From positions 1,243,001 to 1,307,000 of the forward strand of contig JAZAYU010000003.1 of NCBI GenBank assembly GCA_038501625.1: a stretch of DNA of 64,000 nt, written 5' to 3'. Below, in pieces: positions 35,714 through 48,694 of the stretch. Source of the stretch: Corbicula japonica (lineage: Eukaryota; Mollusca; Bivalvia; Venerida; Cyrenidae). The position numbers and the translations under genes are program-made. Each line of letters starts with the position of its first letter. Position 1 is the stretch's first letter. The notes under the pieces are model-generated. The model was not told the origin of the DNA. It did not search any database and saw only the letters and a list, made by a program, of their open reading frames with translations.

Positions 35714-37457
35714 CCTTATTATAATGTAATTAACAGTTGAACGAACTTGTATAAGAAAAAGTGCACATCAAGCTTTCAGACTTAAAGCAGAGAAGCATCT
35801 CGAACTAATATTTATTCAGGCCATTGCCATTCTTAAGTTACTTCATGATGTGCGCTGTTCTTTAGAGGAACTCATCCGTTTGAATGCTACATAAAGCAAA
35901 CATATCATTAAACTTTAATGAATTAAATCAATGAAATAAATGCCAGCGGGTTAAATAAATGGGATTGAAGACGCTTGAAGAATATATTCGAGTAATCTTG
36001 AGATGATTGATTAATGAGGTTGTACCGTGTATTTCCTTACGAAATCAATCAAGCTTTCACAGACGTGTTTACCTTGTTGTTATGGCACAGATGATTAATA
36101 TAAGAATTAATTATTTTTTTCAAAACAGAAGAATCCAAGGCGCGACTTCAGATTAAGTCTAGTTCGGAAAGAACCGTTACCTCACTCAAGATCAGATACA
36201 GAGAATAAAGCTTTCAGATGTTATGGTATAAAAATCAATGTTGAAAGAGAAATACGGGAGAAGGTTTGACTAAAGATAACATTTGGAATTGAATTTCAAA
36301 TTCCTCATCCATACAATCAGTGCTATAAATACAAGATTTTCTTTCTTTAAAGAAAGACAACAATATTACCTATTCGTTATCTACCCGTATATATTAATTG
36401 CAAAATTAATTATGGAACATTTTATACTTTTTTATATAGGCTAATAGCTGTTTTTGCATTTACAAAAAATGAACTTTAAAGAAACATACTGTTGTGAATG
36501 ATATTGAGTTATGCTAATTATTATTAAACTGTTTTTATGTTCCGTCACTTTATATTGAATAAATATTCAACTTAAAATTAATAAATATTTAACAATATAT
36601 AATATATCAATATAGAATTGAAGGAAACATTTAGGCGTTGGAAATTTAGATCAGTATGAACAAATACCGCACCTGAGCTAGTGGAAAAGTGCCCTATAAC
36701 CGGAACCTGGCTGAGGAACAAAATAGGCCTAAATTAAATAGTCAAGCAGTTGTCATACAATGTAAGACCATGATACAACGGCAATCTGTCGGAGCTATAT
36801 TCGTACTTAGTTTGAGTAGAATGAAAGAATTCGCGCAAGTATGAAAAATTCATTAATATACAGGTGTGGTTTATGCGTTGGTGGGTAAAGAATGCATGAA
36901 TACTTTCACAGAAAAAATCTCATTAAAGAATGTAGATATAACATACAGGTATCCATCAGTGTTAGTTTGTTTACAAAACAAGCCGACTTGGCATCACAAC
37001 AAATTCTTAAGGTAAAGGTACTCGAAGAATTATTTGATTTTGACGTATTTGGCATGAAGTCAATACCTCAACGTCATAAATTACAGGGTGCTAGAACAGT
37101 GGATAGTTGCGTCATAAGATATATCTTGTTCCTTGTGAGATATTTTTGTTTTAGACAAATTCACTTATTTTCGAATAAACAGGATATTTTATAGGAAATC
37201 AGCTTATGAATGAAGTAAATTGTTCTTTTCGTCATTATCAGCATACAAATCACGCTGATCTAAGAGTTCTATGGGTTAACCGAATATTTCTACATATTAT
37301 GTATTTATCTTAAGAAGGAAACGGCGTTCTTAAAATGACATCATGTAAACAAGAAGAAAATACAGCTCGTTGAAGCAGATGCTATAACATTTATTACAGA
37401 ATGACTAAAAAAAGAAACAAACAGTCAATAGCGAAATACAAAGAGAGTTCTCCCGCT

Positions 37458-37548
37458 GAGGATTGAACTCGAAACCGATAGCTTGTTTAGCATTACGTTA
37501 TGGGACCTTGATTACCAAAATACGCGTTATTGGCGACTAAGCTCCGTC
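37458..37548 (-). repeat. tRNA-like SINE head on the minus strand
   Basis: On the minus strand, GGTTTCGAGTTCAATCCTCA has a good B box (GTTCAATCC), with an A-box-like GAGCTTAGTCGCC about 65 bp upstream. It does not fold as a full tRNA. Confidence 0.35.
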
Positions 37549-38452
37549 TGTTTTATTAATGACTTTGGAAACTGTAAAATCTAGATCACAATTCAATGTG
37601 ATTTATTTTAAATAATGTTTTGATCGTTTACTAATTTTCCAGCAGTCAGCAAGACTCTCTATTAAAAATAACCGCCAATCGAATAAAGTTTTATAATTGT
37701 TACCGAAACCGCGCTTAATTTACAACATTTCATTGGATTAAAAATTAGGCCAACGCCAGCGCCTATTACGCATGTAGAAAAAAATGAAGCTTACAATTTT
37801 CAAAGAAACCGTTTTCCCGTATTCATTCATGACAATGTTATATTTCCAAGTTTCTTTTTTTTCATATTTATTTTTTGTAACTCGGAGAACGTAAAATAGT
37901 TAAGTACATTGTAAATTGTTACAGCGCCGTCCCTGTAGTAAACATCTTTATTATTGAGCATCGGTAAACATGGAAATATAGTTTCTTAGGGCGAGAATGT
38001 CTTTGATATCTGGAATTCCTGTTGGATTTCGGAGATATTGATGAAATAGCAAACTGATGCATTGCGCCAAATGCAAATGTGAAATCGATTTTCTCTCATC
38101 GGGAGTTATGTGGATTTAAAAGCTAAAAACAGAGAAATTAGTTGGAAGATATATTTTATCGTCTTTATCGTTTAATGGATCACCATTGAAAGGTATCCAG
38201 AAAAAAACACTCAAGAAAAAACGTTTTTCGTGGGTGCGTGATCGGTTATATCATAAGGAATGCCGATATGATCAAATGCGGCGTAATAAGTAGAAACAAA
38301 AACAAATTGCGAAATTCAGACTTGAATCTATTTATTAAAAGAAAAAATTTCAATCATGATTTTGATTTAAATACTAGGTATGATGGTCCAGTAGACGAGA
38401 TATGCGGCAGATTTTCTTACAACGTTAGAAAATTGGAAAGATTCTGCTACGA

Positions 38453-39214
38453 AAAGGCTCAAAAGCAAATTGTAGGTACACCTACATACAAAATTACCGG
38501 TGCACCTGTAAATTTATGCGTTGGACGTATGAATTTACGCGGTGGGCGTATAAATTTACAGGTGCACCTATAAAATACCGGTGCAGCGCCATTTCAAATA
38601 GCGGTGCATCTTTATTTTTATATGTCCATCTTAAATATTTTTACGTCCATCGCATAAATTACCGATGCACCTACATTTCGATTTTGACATTTTCGCTATT
38701 TAAACTCATATTAACGAAGGCCAATCAAAATGTGCCTTACATTCGCCATTTTAATTTTTGTTTGCAGTTTTGACGATATGTTGAAAAATGCAGAGAATGT
38801 TTACTCGGTTTAAAATACTTAAATTGTTTATTTAATTCTGGAAATATTAAAAATATGTTTATAATTGTAAGAGCACAAAAAATAAAAATAAAATAAAAAG
38901 TAACTAATTTTAATTTTTAAATTACTATATTCAGCAAAAACAACTATTTGAAACAAGGGTTGTGATTGGTTGATCATTTCCTATTGCACTTGAAAATTAG
39001 CGGGGCATCGGTATATACGTTGGGCGCATAAAATTTATATGACGGACGTATATTTTTGTAGGTCCACCGTATTTGAAATGGAGGTGCATCGGTATTTTAT
39101 AGGTGCATCTGTAATTTTATACGTTCGTCGCGTTAATTTACACGTCTAACGCATATTTACAGGTGCATCGCAAATTTTATATGTATGTGCACTTCATTTT
39201 ACTTTTGAGCCTTT
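38453..39214. mobile_element. Unclassified inverted-repeat element with GGTGCACC/GGTGCATC arrays
   Basis: Terminal repeats AAAGGCTCAAAAG (38453-38465) and CTTTTGAGCCTTT (39202-39214). About 240 bp inside each end are filled with alternating short motifs: GGTGCACC or GGTGCATC, an ATAAATTTAC-like spacer, and GGACGTAT or GTCCATCGCAT. Each motif occurs roughly five times per side. The centre is AT-rich and non-coding. The arrays look like multiple protein-binding sites. Superfamily unknown. Confidence 0.65.
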
Positions 39215-39532
39215 CCGTGCGCCATATTCCGCCAATCAATAAGACAACGAATAAGTGTTCTAACACAGGTTAATAGAAATTATAAGTAAATCAAATTAAC
39301 ATTCAACACTGAAACAACTTGTTTGCGTTTAAGCTGAGGTTGTTCTCCATATCAACCCTTAGAATGGTCGCATATGCATGATTCCATGCAGTTTTGCTGT
39401 TGAATATAATTTTGTTTTTCGCAATGACTATTATTTTTAATAAATCATTTGTTTTATTTCATTGTTTGAATACATAAAATTCTGAAGAGTTCGACTGTGC
39501 TCAAGACAAAGACCTATGTAATATATAGGTCT

Positions 39533-39675
39533 GTGCCCAAGATTAAAAAACTGAAACTAGGGACACGTATCAAACCTCAAGCATCTGATTGGCTGAAATG
39601 GAGACTACGAGATTTCAGCCAATCATATGCTTGAGATTTGCGACTGGTCTCTGATCCAAGATTTATGATCGTGGG
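39533..39675. mobile_element. Family B element, copy 7
   Basis: GCCCAAGATTAAAAAACTGA to AGATTTATGATCGTGGGG, with facing GATTGGCTGAAATGG and ATTTCAGCCAATC. Full length. Confidence 0.8.
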
Positions 39676-40519
39676 GGAATCGTGTGAATAGACAGCCTGA
39701 CAGCTGAGGAATATTCTCAGCAAGCATTAATTGCCATCAGGAAGCACGTATATCTTAAGTAAATTGTTTCCAGCGGAAATCACGAATTGTCTAGACAATC
39801 AGGTAATGACTCCTGCAAAATTCTTGATTGAGAATAGCTGCTTGTTGAATAATTGGCAGAAAACAATAGGATAATTGTGAGTTATCTAAAATTAGTTTGT
39901 CCAAATTAGAGTACCGTACAGTCATTTTATTTTGCGTGGGTTAATTTTGCGGGTTTGCGACCAGGTTAATCTGCTTGATTGTGTCTTTGAACATGTTCAG
40001 CGATTTAGTTTTTTATTTTGGTGAAAAAGTACGTCCAAAACTGTTGTAGATACTCGTACCCGCATGCACAGTCATGTGTCATGTTGGCTTTACCATTTTG
40101 TTATGTAACGGTCGTATAAGTTTTCTGAGGTGCGTCGCTATTAAAAATTTTCCAAGAAAGACAGAAATTAGTTAGCTTTTTGTGCAACCGTAATGTTGAT
40201 CAGTATTAAATAACATATCGCGTGTTATAATCAGATTAAAGCCAATTCAAGTTATGCACGGTAGTAGTAAAACAGATTTTGATGTTAATGCTCTAAAGAT
40301 CATAATGAAGTTATATCTATGCTTATGGTGCTTTGTATATCTATATACTGAAGGAAGGTAATACAATTATTAACAAAAACTCGTTTTGAGATTTTTAATG
40401 TTTGAATAACATAATATTATGTAACATAGCGGTTAATAGCAGCTTTACTAATTTCAGAAGAGATGATCTTGCATGTGCATTGGAAACCTTCTCGAGAGGT
40501 ATCTCTTACATCTATGGTG

Positions 40520-41880
40520 TGCTTGTGCATTTGTTCGTGTTGATCTACATCTATGATGTGCTTGTGCATTTGTTCGTGTTGATGTCAGATGTTTTGTCTG
40601 TGTTGGTCTGTTTACAATGTTCTCTTTGTGTTGATCTGTTTGTCTGTAATGGTGTCTTTGTGTTGATCTGTTTTTATAATGTTCCGTCTGTCTTGATCCT
40701 TTTATAATGTTTTGTCTGTTTTGGCCTGTTAATGACGTTCTGTCCGTTTTGATCATTGTATAATTTCTGTCTGTGTTGGTCTGTTTATAATCTTCGGTCT
40801 GTGTTGATCTGTTAATAAAGTTCTTTCTGTGTTGATCATTGCATAATTTATGTTTGTGTTGATCTGTTTATATTGATCTATCTGTGTTGATCTGTTTATA
40901 ATGAATTGTGTGAGTGTATTTGTTTAAAATGTTATGTCTTTGTTGATCTGTTAACCATGTTTTGTCTGTATTGATCTTTTTATAATGGTCAGTCTGTGTT
41001 GATATGTTAATAAAGTTCTGTCTGACTGGATCTGTTTATAATGTTCTATGTGTGGATCTGTTCTTAATGGTCGGTCTGTGTTGATCTGTTTTTAATGTTT
41101 GGTGTGTGATGATCTGTTGATAATAGTCAGTCCTTGTTGATCATTTTATAATGTCTGTCTGTGTTGATCTGTTTTAAATGTTCCACCTGTGTTGATCTGT
41201 TTATAATGTACTGTCCCTTGATCTGTTTATAATTTCTGTTTGTGTTGATCTGTTTTAATGTTCTGTCTGGTGTTAATCTGTTTTAATATTCTGTCGGTGT
41301 TAATCTGTTTATAATGTGTTGATCTGTCTAGAATTGATCTGTCTATAATATTCAGTCTGTGTTGATATGTCTGTGCAGATATGTTAAGATTGTTCGAGAT
41401 CTGTTTGAGTTGTTATGCGTGTGAAGTTCTGCTTGAGATGACACGTACAAGACGTTTTTTTTACTGTTCTAGTTGATATGTTTAATGTTTTGTGTTGTTA
41501 CGTGTGTAATATTCTGTTTGAATAAAGTTAGTGCTTGAAATTCTGTTTGTTGTGTGTACGTGATGTGATTTTCATATTTATATGTGTGTGTGATGTTCTG
41601 TTCGCGTTGAAATGCGGTTGATGTTAATCTGTTCATGTTGCTGATTTGTGTGTGTTGATACATGTGCAAAGTTCTGTTCATGTTGATATGTGTGTGATGT
41701 TCCGTTTGAGTTTATATTTGATTTTCTGCTTGTATTGTTCTGTTTATGTTGACCTGTTGTGTTAAAAAATGTTTTCTTTGTGTATATGTTTGTGTTGTTC
41801 AGTCTGTGTTAATCTGTGTTGTTATCTTTCTAAAGATCAGTTTGTAAAATATATATTGTTCTGTCTTGCTCGATCTACTT
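40520..41880. repeat. Degenerate minisatellite, TGTTGATCTGTTTATAATG type
   Basis: Dozens of imperfect units of TGTTGATCTGTTTATAATGT plus TCTGTC follow each other, period mostly 25-40 bp, drifting to TGTTGATATGTGTG forms at the right. Strongly T/G rich on the plus strand. Derived ORFs (for example 40402-40707) are low-complexity. Confidence 0.85.
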
Positions 41881-42715
41881 GAGTTGTTCTGATTGCTTTG
41901 TTTTGTTTCTGGTATTTTGTGACAATGATACTGGCTTTGCAGAAAATATAAATTGTCAGTAAAAGATTGATCTATTTCAACTGTACAATAGACGCTAATT
42001 GCCTTCTGTGCTGTTATGTCATTTTACTAATAGTTCTGCACAAGAACTGACTCCAGCTAGCTATAACTTCCGCTAATGTGTACTTAAAGTTCTGGCATTT
42101 GTCAGGGATGTTCATTATGTCATTCTTCTTCTTAAAAGAATTTAGTCACTGAAATGAAAGTCAATTAATCTGTCCCTTGCTGACTATGAATGAGTTATTC
42201 AATAATGTCTTCCAAAGTTGGCTGAAATATAGATTTATTAATGTTTTCTTTCATTTTGCTATCTTCAGAATGAAAGAGCATTTGAAAATACTGTTACATG
42301 TATTGAAGATTTGAACTGCCGGAATCCAACCCACTCCCTTGACATTGCACAAAAAAACGCAATACAAATGTTTGATTTCAGAATTAGTAAATAAAGTTGT
42401 TTTAAACTATTTCAATAAAAGTTTTATGTATCCTTCTTATTAGCATTACTTTAAATTAACTGTGTTTTTTTTATTTTCAGTACGGATTTTCATAGAATGC
42501 TGTCACAGACAACAGATTATCATCAACCAACGTTGACAGTTACCGGAATGTCTTATGAGATGATGGCCAGTTTTAAAAAAGCAAACCTCTAGTTAATTTC
42601 ATGTTTATTATGCTGTATTGGAGAACACGGATCAATGTGCAATTTACAGTAAGACTAAGAATGTGTGATAAGACCAGATTATAGCAAGGTTTTAATATTT
42701 TCCTGTTAAACTTTG

Positions 42716-42953
42716 TCTACCCTTTACTCAACAAGATATGGTTTTAATCCAAATGCAAATAGTTAAGATCCAGATCAGCTGGCACAACCATACCATCTGA
42801 TCAAGATCTATACTGTGTGCTTTTCAGTTCACTAGGTTATTTCTGACCAAAACGTGAAAAGTGCAGGTCCTGGGCAGAAGGCTGATCTAGAATAATATTA
42901 ACACTGTTTGCAGATGCCATAAAACCCATATTTATATGGAGTAAAAGGTTTAA
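42716..42953. mobile_element. Family A MITE, copy 12
   Basis: ACCCTTTACTCAACAAGATA on the left and TATATGGAGTAAAAGGTTTA on the right, with both hairpin blocks. Confidence 0.75.
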
Positions 42954-43379
42954 AATTATATTGTTGACATTACAGAGCCGGTAGTAGTCTGGTTATATCG
43001 AATGCTCAACTTTATCCGGGCTTTCATTGAGGGGCTGGTTGTATGACATTAGCCAATGGTTTAACTTACCGAGGAGACTGTGTTCGACTTACTAGAAAAT
43101 CTGGTTCCTGAACCTAGAGCAGTCTCCTGGTAGGTTAGGTACCAGACTTACTGAACCAGCAGTGGATAGTTTCAAACAACAAGCTCCAGATATATCAGTA
43201 GAGAAACATTTTAATAGACATGAAAACGAAATGAACGGATCTATGCAAGTGAAATATGATGTGATTGAAATGCAAAATAGGTATTTCTACAGGTTTGAAA
43301 AAACCCATACAGTTGAATGAGATATATTTTCTGCATTAGATGTGATACCATAGAAACAAAAATCAACGATTTTACTACT

Positions 43380-43735
43380 TTACACCTTTACTCCATATTC
43401 ACCAGTTTTAACAGATTTGCGACAAGTGTACACTGGTAGCATCTTAATTGTTCAGAAATAACCTTAAGAATCTAAAATTTATTGCAATTGGTGTAGATCC
43501 TGATCAGGGCTGAAGGTTATAAAGCTGAGATTGGAAACCAGTCTCAAATCTCAAGCATCTGATTGGCTGAAATGGCGACCAGCCGCCATTTCAGCCAATC
43601 AGATGCTTGAGGTTTGAGACTGGTTTCCTTGCTCAGTTTTATAACCTTGGGCACAGATTTCACAGATGTGCTGGCTGATCTGTATCTACACTGTTTGTCC
43701 ATGCAATAAAGGCCTATATATGGAGTAAAGAGTAA
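43380..43735. mobile_element. Family A MITE, copy 13, hosting a family B element
   Basis: ACCTTTACTCCATATTCACC to TATATATGGAGTAAAGAGTA. A family B element interrupts the second hairpin after GATCCTGATCAG. Confidence 0.8.
43513..43649. mobile_element. Family B element, copy 8, nested in family A
   Basis: AAGGTTATAAAGCTGAGATT to CAGTTTTATAACCTT. The arms GATTGGCTGAAATGGCGACC and CGCCATTTCAGCCAATCAGA are nearly perfect complements. It shows family B was active after this family A copy. Confidence 0.85.
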
Positions 43736-43921
43736 AGATGCAAATTTATTTATGAAAATATTGAGCACAATGAGAGAAAATATTTTTTCCAAACAAACTG
43801 TTAAAGGGAAAAGTAAGACAATATTCAAGTAAGAAAAACATGTCAGAGCAGCAGTAGTATTATTATTTCAAACTTTAGTTAAAATGTGCAAATTATATTA
43901 ATGCATACATATAATTTCTAA

Positions 43922-44169
43922 TTTTACCATTTCCTTTATGAATACATTGTACATATTTATGGTATGGTCAAACAGTGTAGATCTAGATCAGCTGGTACAT
44001 CTGTGCTATCTGATCAGGATATGGACTGTTTACTTTTTGATAATAAAAACCTAATCAATCAAAAAGCAAACAGTGCATATCCTGATTAGACAGCATGGAT
44101 GTGCCAGCTGATCTGGATCTACACTGTTCTCCAACGCCATAAATGTGTTTACATAAGGGAAAGAGTTAA
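43922..44169. mobile_element. Family A MITE, copy 14
   Basis: Left end diverged (TTTTACCATTTCCTTTATG); right end AAGGGAAAGAGTTAA ending at 44169. Both hairpins present. Confidence 0.7.
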
Positions 44170-44571
44170 ATTAAAAATGCAAATCTTGAACAATATTTAT
44201 CACATGGATATGACGTGATGTGTTGTGTTTCAAACAAGTTTATCATATTTGTGTGTTCTTGGTGATATTTTCTTACATCTATGCTTGTTGTTGATTTTTA
44301 GTTAATTTTCTGACATATTCAAAAATGTTTTATAATATTACGAATGTTGTCAGCTAAACAAAATGATGTCACTTTCAAGAATGTCATTTTGAAATGATGT
44401 CAATTATCTAGTGACATATTTTCATCATGGAATACATGTAGCTTATTCCCTACTTTTATATTAATGCCAGTTTCGCCGTTTGGCTCTAAAACTATTTACA
44501 GATATCATTTGTAAACAGTGCCTTTAACATGTGGTTAAACCTTCGCCTGCTGAGTTTCTGCAATAGACTTT

Positions 44572-44744
44572 CTTTACCCTTTACTTAATATATACGTTTT
44601 AAGGTAAATGTACTCCGTGCAATCTAATCAGTTTCTGCTCTGTTTGCTTTTTAATTCATTTGGTCATTTAGGACCAAGAAGCCAACAGTGTAGATCCTGA
44701 TCAGATGGCACAGATTAAATGAGTATATATGGAGTAAGGGGTTA
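44572..44744. mobile_element. Family A MITE, copy 15 (degraded)
   Basis: TTTACCCTTTACTTAATATA and TATATATGGAGTAAGGGGTT, with much of the interior lost. Confidence 0.6.
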
Positions 44745-44790
44745 TGACTGTTATCCACTATTACAATGTAATGATTTAATGGAGATGTAT

Positions 44791-45057
44791 ACTAGTGCTC
44801 AAAAGAAACAATATATACTAGTGTCCAAAAGAAACGATATCCCTTGCAAGGACATACAATAAAACCAAAAGGCTACTGAACATTTGGATTGGTCAAATTC
44901 ATTGGAGAGACCTTTTAACATGTTTAACAGCATCATGCATGTGTACAAAAAATCAATTTCATCAATCCTGTACGAACTTAGACAGAATTTAAAAATAGTT
45001 CAGGTCTAAAATGAATATTATATTGATATTTTGTTATCATTTCTTTTGGACACTAAT
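44791..45057. mobile_element. Small element with TAGTGTCCAAAAGAAA ends
   Basis: ACTAGTGCTCAAAAGAAAC at 44791 is repeated at 44818 as ACTAGTGTCCAAAAGAAAC, facing TTTCTTTTGGACACTA at 45042-45057. The left end is thus duplicated. TA at the edges suggests a mariner-type origin. Confidence 0.6.
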
Positions 45058-45134
45058 TTACATGATTCAATATATATTCAGTCAACTGACCCAAGACTGA
45101 AAGTGATAATATTCCAGGACACTGTGAAATTCAA

Positions 45135-45391
45135 TTAACCCTTTCCTCCATATATAGGCATTTTTACACATGTGCAACCAATGTAGATCCAGATAAGCTG
45201 GCACATCTCTGCTAAAATCAGCTGGCATCTGTGCCATCTGATCTGGATCTGCACTGGTGGGATTTTGTCAAACCTAACAAATCAAAAAGCAAACATTTTA
45301 GATCCTTTCAGATGGCATGGATGTGCTGGCTGATCTGGATCTACACTTGTCGCACACGCAATAAAGGTGTGTCTATGTAGGTAAGGGTTAA
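45135..45391. mobile_element. Family A MITE, copy 16
   Basis: TTAACCCTTTCCTCCATATA to GTAGGTAAGGGTTAA. Full length with TTAA at both ends and a small internal duplication of AGCTGGCA. Confidence 0.85.
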
Positions 45392-46333
45392 CTGTTGATT
45401 GAACAATAGACCAAAACTTTTCCACAACAGTACAATCTATTCACTGGTAAGGTCTTGTTTTAAAACACCGGTACAGATTAAATTCAGTAAACGAATGTTG
45501 TCCTAAATCATAACAGTTTAAATATGTTCTTGTAAAAATATGGAGTGAAGTTTTGGAGTCAAGTCTGTAGCAATTTGTTTTAGTCAACAACCAGATTCCA
45601 GTTAAGTCTTTGTCATACATGTATTTCATAAAAATGCATTTATAATCCTCTGAAAATGTGTTTTAATTCTTACAAATACATTAAGTTTTTAATTTATTTC
45701 TTGTTGTTTTATTTTAAGAGATATGAGTGTTTTATAGATACATTAGTTTTTAGTAGATTTTTGTAGATATTTAGGATTTAAAAAATTGGTATTTTTGAAA
45801 TATTAAACATGCACTTAATTTAATTTACATAAGTGTTCCACAAAAATAGACCTATAATTGTTTAACTCTTTTTCTGCTATTTATACTATTTTTCAAACTG
45901 TTAAAAATGATGTTTGTTTATTTTGTATGTATTGTTTCTCTATTTTTGTTATTTATTATTATAACCAGAGATTTTTATACAAAATAAATACCAAAAAGTA
46001 CGAAGTGTTGGTAACTTATTTATTTTCCTTCACACCAGACATCACAGAATGTTTAGCAGGGTTTTCATAGAAACATATGACAACTATGTTGTATAAAGTA
46101 AAAGGTTACTAATACATTATATGGTTTAGGAATATGATTCCTATATGAACATATAAAACATTCAACTACTATAAACAGTTCTCACATAACTGCATATCAT
46201 ACGTAGAACTTTGAGTCAGGTAGGGATGCAAGGTTTCCGAAAAGGGAATTCGTTCTGGAGCAGTATAATTGTAACCCAGCTATGGTTGAGTTAGTACTGC
46301 ACTTGTACTGTCTTGCCATAGAGCTAGCTTTTA

Positions 46334-46400
46334 TGGCGATGTGGTAGAGCGTCAGACTGGCATGCATAAGGTCCCGGGTTCAATCCTTGGTTCAGGCATG
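46334..46400 (+). repeat. tRNA-derived SINE-like sequence
   Basis: TGGCGATGTGGTAGAGCG resembles an A box and GGTTCAATCC (46377-46386) is a good B box, in the order and spacing of a tRNA. The anticodon stem does not pair. A GGGGTT...CCCCCTCTGGATCCGTCCC tail (46488-46548) lies downstream, so this may be one composite retroelement. Confidence 0.5.
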
Positions 46401-46886
46401 GATTTTTCAAAACCCTTGTTACATAATGGTAGTTACATGATAATTTCAAAATTACTGGATAAAATCCCCATATAAATTAAATATTGCTGTCCCAAAAGGG
46501 GGTTTGAGAAACCCCACTGAACCCCCTCTGGATCCGTCCCTGAAAGTCAAAGGAATATTTTACTGCAACTAGTTGTCTGGGCAGTTACAAGCAACACATC
46601 CTTAAAATGTCTGGGCAGAACTCCAAAAACAAGTAATCATTCACAAAGTGTGGCTTAGTACAGAACAATTTGTGTGAAGACTAAGTCCATCAGTCGAGTA
46701 GTTACAAAGTGACCACAAATAAGAAGGATTGATAAAAAATTATTGAATCCACATATATTTTAAATAACAAATACAGTACTTGTGTGCTGAACACCCAAAA
46801 TGTTTATTACTGTGCACTGACTGACGAATTCATCAATTTATATGCCTAAATTTGCTGAAGAAATTGATCTTTAAGAACAAAGGACA

Positions 46887-47126
46887 TTAATCCTTTACTC
46901 CATAGATATAGCTTTATCGCTTTGATGTACATTATAGATCCAAATCAGCTGGCACATCCATCCATCTGATCAGGATCTAAACTGTTCGCTTTAAGATTCA
47001 TTATGTTATTTCTGAGTAAAAGGCAAACACTGTAAATCATATCAGATGATACAGATGTGGCAGCTGATCCAGTTCTAAACTGATCACCTATCAGAAAAAA
47101 GGCACATATATGGTGTAAAGGGTTAA
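46887..47126. mobile_element. Family A MITE, copy 17
   Basis: TTAATCCTTTACTCCATAGA to TATGGTGTAAAGGGTTAA; complete, TTAA on both sides. Confidence 0.85.
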
Positions 47127-47591
47127 GAATTTATCTACAGGAGAAACAAACATAAATCAATTAAAATATTCTCTACTGCATGTGTCAATTACTGAAAAGA
47201 AACATGAGTAATCATTCTTGTAACAAGTCTACAGAATTTCATCTTCTATGTTCAATAGCTGGCTCAAAGAAAACAAATTCAGAAAATAGAGATGTAATTT
47301 GACACCTAGACCTCATCTATAAGTAAGCAGCTTGAAATGTTTTGCAACAAGACTTATGTGCTTCTTGAGATGTCTACGATATATCCTCATTATCTTCACT
47401 GGCAAATAACATCTCCAAATTCCCTCTCAGACATCACGATTACAAGCAAAATCAATACTGCAAGTATCAATGCATCGTAAACGCTAAAATTCAAGGCTGT
47501 GGTTATAGATTCTGTTTATTACAGACAAGTTTGTTTTCATCAATTCCTTTGACTGATGTTTTAGGTTTAACAAGTTATGGAAGGTGACTAG

Positions 47592-47804
47592 GGCAGACCC
47601 AAGAGTTATAAAACTGAAAATGTAAACCAGCCTGAAATCTCAAGATTCCCACTGATCAAGGCCCAAGTCCATAAACTGAAACTAGAGACCAGTCTCAAAT
47701 CTCAAGCATCTGATTGGATGAAATGGAGGTAAGTGTCAATTTCAGCCAAGCAGATGCATGAGATTTGAGACTGGTCTCCAAACACACTTATAATCTTGGG
47801 CCCT
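47592..47804. mobile_element. Family B element, copy 9, with an extra first arm
   Basis: A partial arm (AGAGTTATAAAACTGAAAAT) is followed by a whole element starting AAGTCCATAAACTGAAACTA with GATTGGATGAAATGGAGGTA and TTTCAGCCAAGCAGATGCAT. Confidence 0.75.
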
Positions 47805-48027
47805 GGTCTCCAATCTTAAATATACGAGTATGATGTTAGGGCTATACAACAAATACCACAGGTCATAAAAGACTTTCTCTAAAAGCCTACATGTATATAA
47901 GAATGATTTCAGTCCAAAATATAAAAGAAATTGTGAAAAAAGTTACGGCACCTTTCAATGAATGGTTGTTCTGCTTTTGAAATTTTTTGAAATAAAAAAG
48001 CGGTGGAGTTATTTACCTCTAGTAAAC

Positions 48028-48268
48028 TTAACCCTTTCCTCCATAGACACACCTTAATTTTGAGGGCAAACAGTTTAGATCTAGATCAGCCGGTACATCT
48101 GTACCGTCTGATTAGGATCTAAACTGTTCGCTTTTTGATTCGTTAGGTTATTTCTGATCAAAATTTGACAGTGCAGATCCTGATCAGACGTTACAGATGT
48201 GCCGGCTGATCTGAATCTACACTGGTCGCACATGTGTAAAAATGCAAATTTATGGAGGAAAGGGTTAA
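48028..48268. mobile_element. Family A MITE, copy 18
   Basis: TTAACCCTTTCCTCCATAGA to TATGGAGGAAAGGGTTAA; 241 bp, termini intact. It lies just beyond the 3' end of MRPS35. Confidence 0.85.
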
Positions 48269-48497
48269 AGCAAACTGTCAGTATCATGTTTATGTGGTTA
48301 TTTCTCAACTAGTTCTCAGACATTTTGCAAATGTAGAACATAATATTAACCTATTAACCTTAATATTTTTCATAATATTCTATTCCTGTAAAAATCTAAT
48401 TGCATCTAATTTTTATTTCCCCAAGACAATACACAGTAATGATTTTATAATTTAATTTTGCATCATTTTCCAACATCCAATATGGTGACATTCACTC

Positions 48498-48503
48498 TTT
48501 ATT
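48498..48503 (-). promoter_or_regulatory. Candidate poly(A) signal of MRPS35
   Basis: AATAAA on the minus strand, about 190 bases past the stop codon. Another AATAAA lies at 48413-48418. Confidence 0.5.
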
Positions 48504-48694
48504 TAACTCACATTATATATTGGATAAATACACCAGATAGTTTTTTTAACATGTGAGACCTCAATTTACAGCTGATAGTATATTTTCATTATTTTTCTCT
48601 GAAATTTCACCACAACAAGTCTCCTGATGTATTACAACCTAAAAAAATCGTGAAGAAATGCTCTTTGTAAATATGATCAAAATCCCACAATGCA

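Larger units (their letters stand above)
35002..38452. other. Region with only small repeat pieces
   Basis: Contains a family B fragment (35628-35713) and a tRNA-like stretch (37458-37548). Otherwise AT-rich with no supported gene. Confidence 0.4.

Noticed and set aside
40402..40756. ORFs of about 100 aa on both strands
   Set aside because: Translations of the T/G minisatellite.
46334..46400. Functional tRNA gene
   Set aside because: A- and B-box-like motifs are present, but the anticodon and acceptor stems do not pair; better read as a SINE head.
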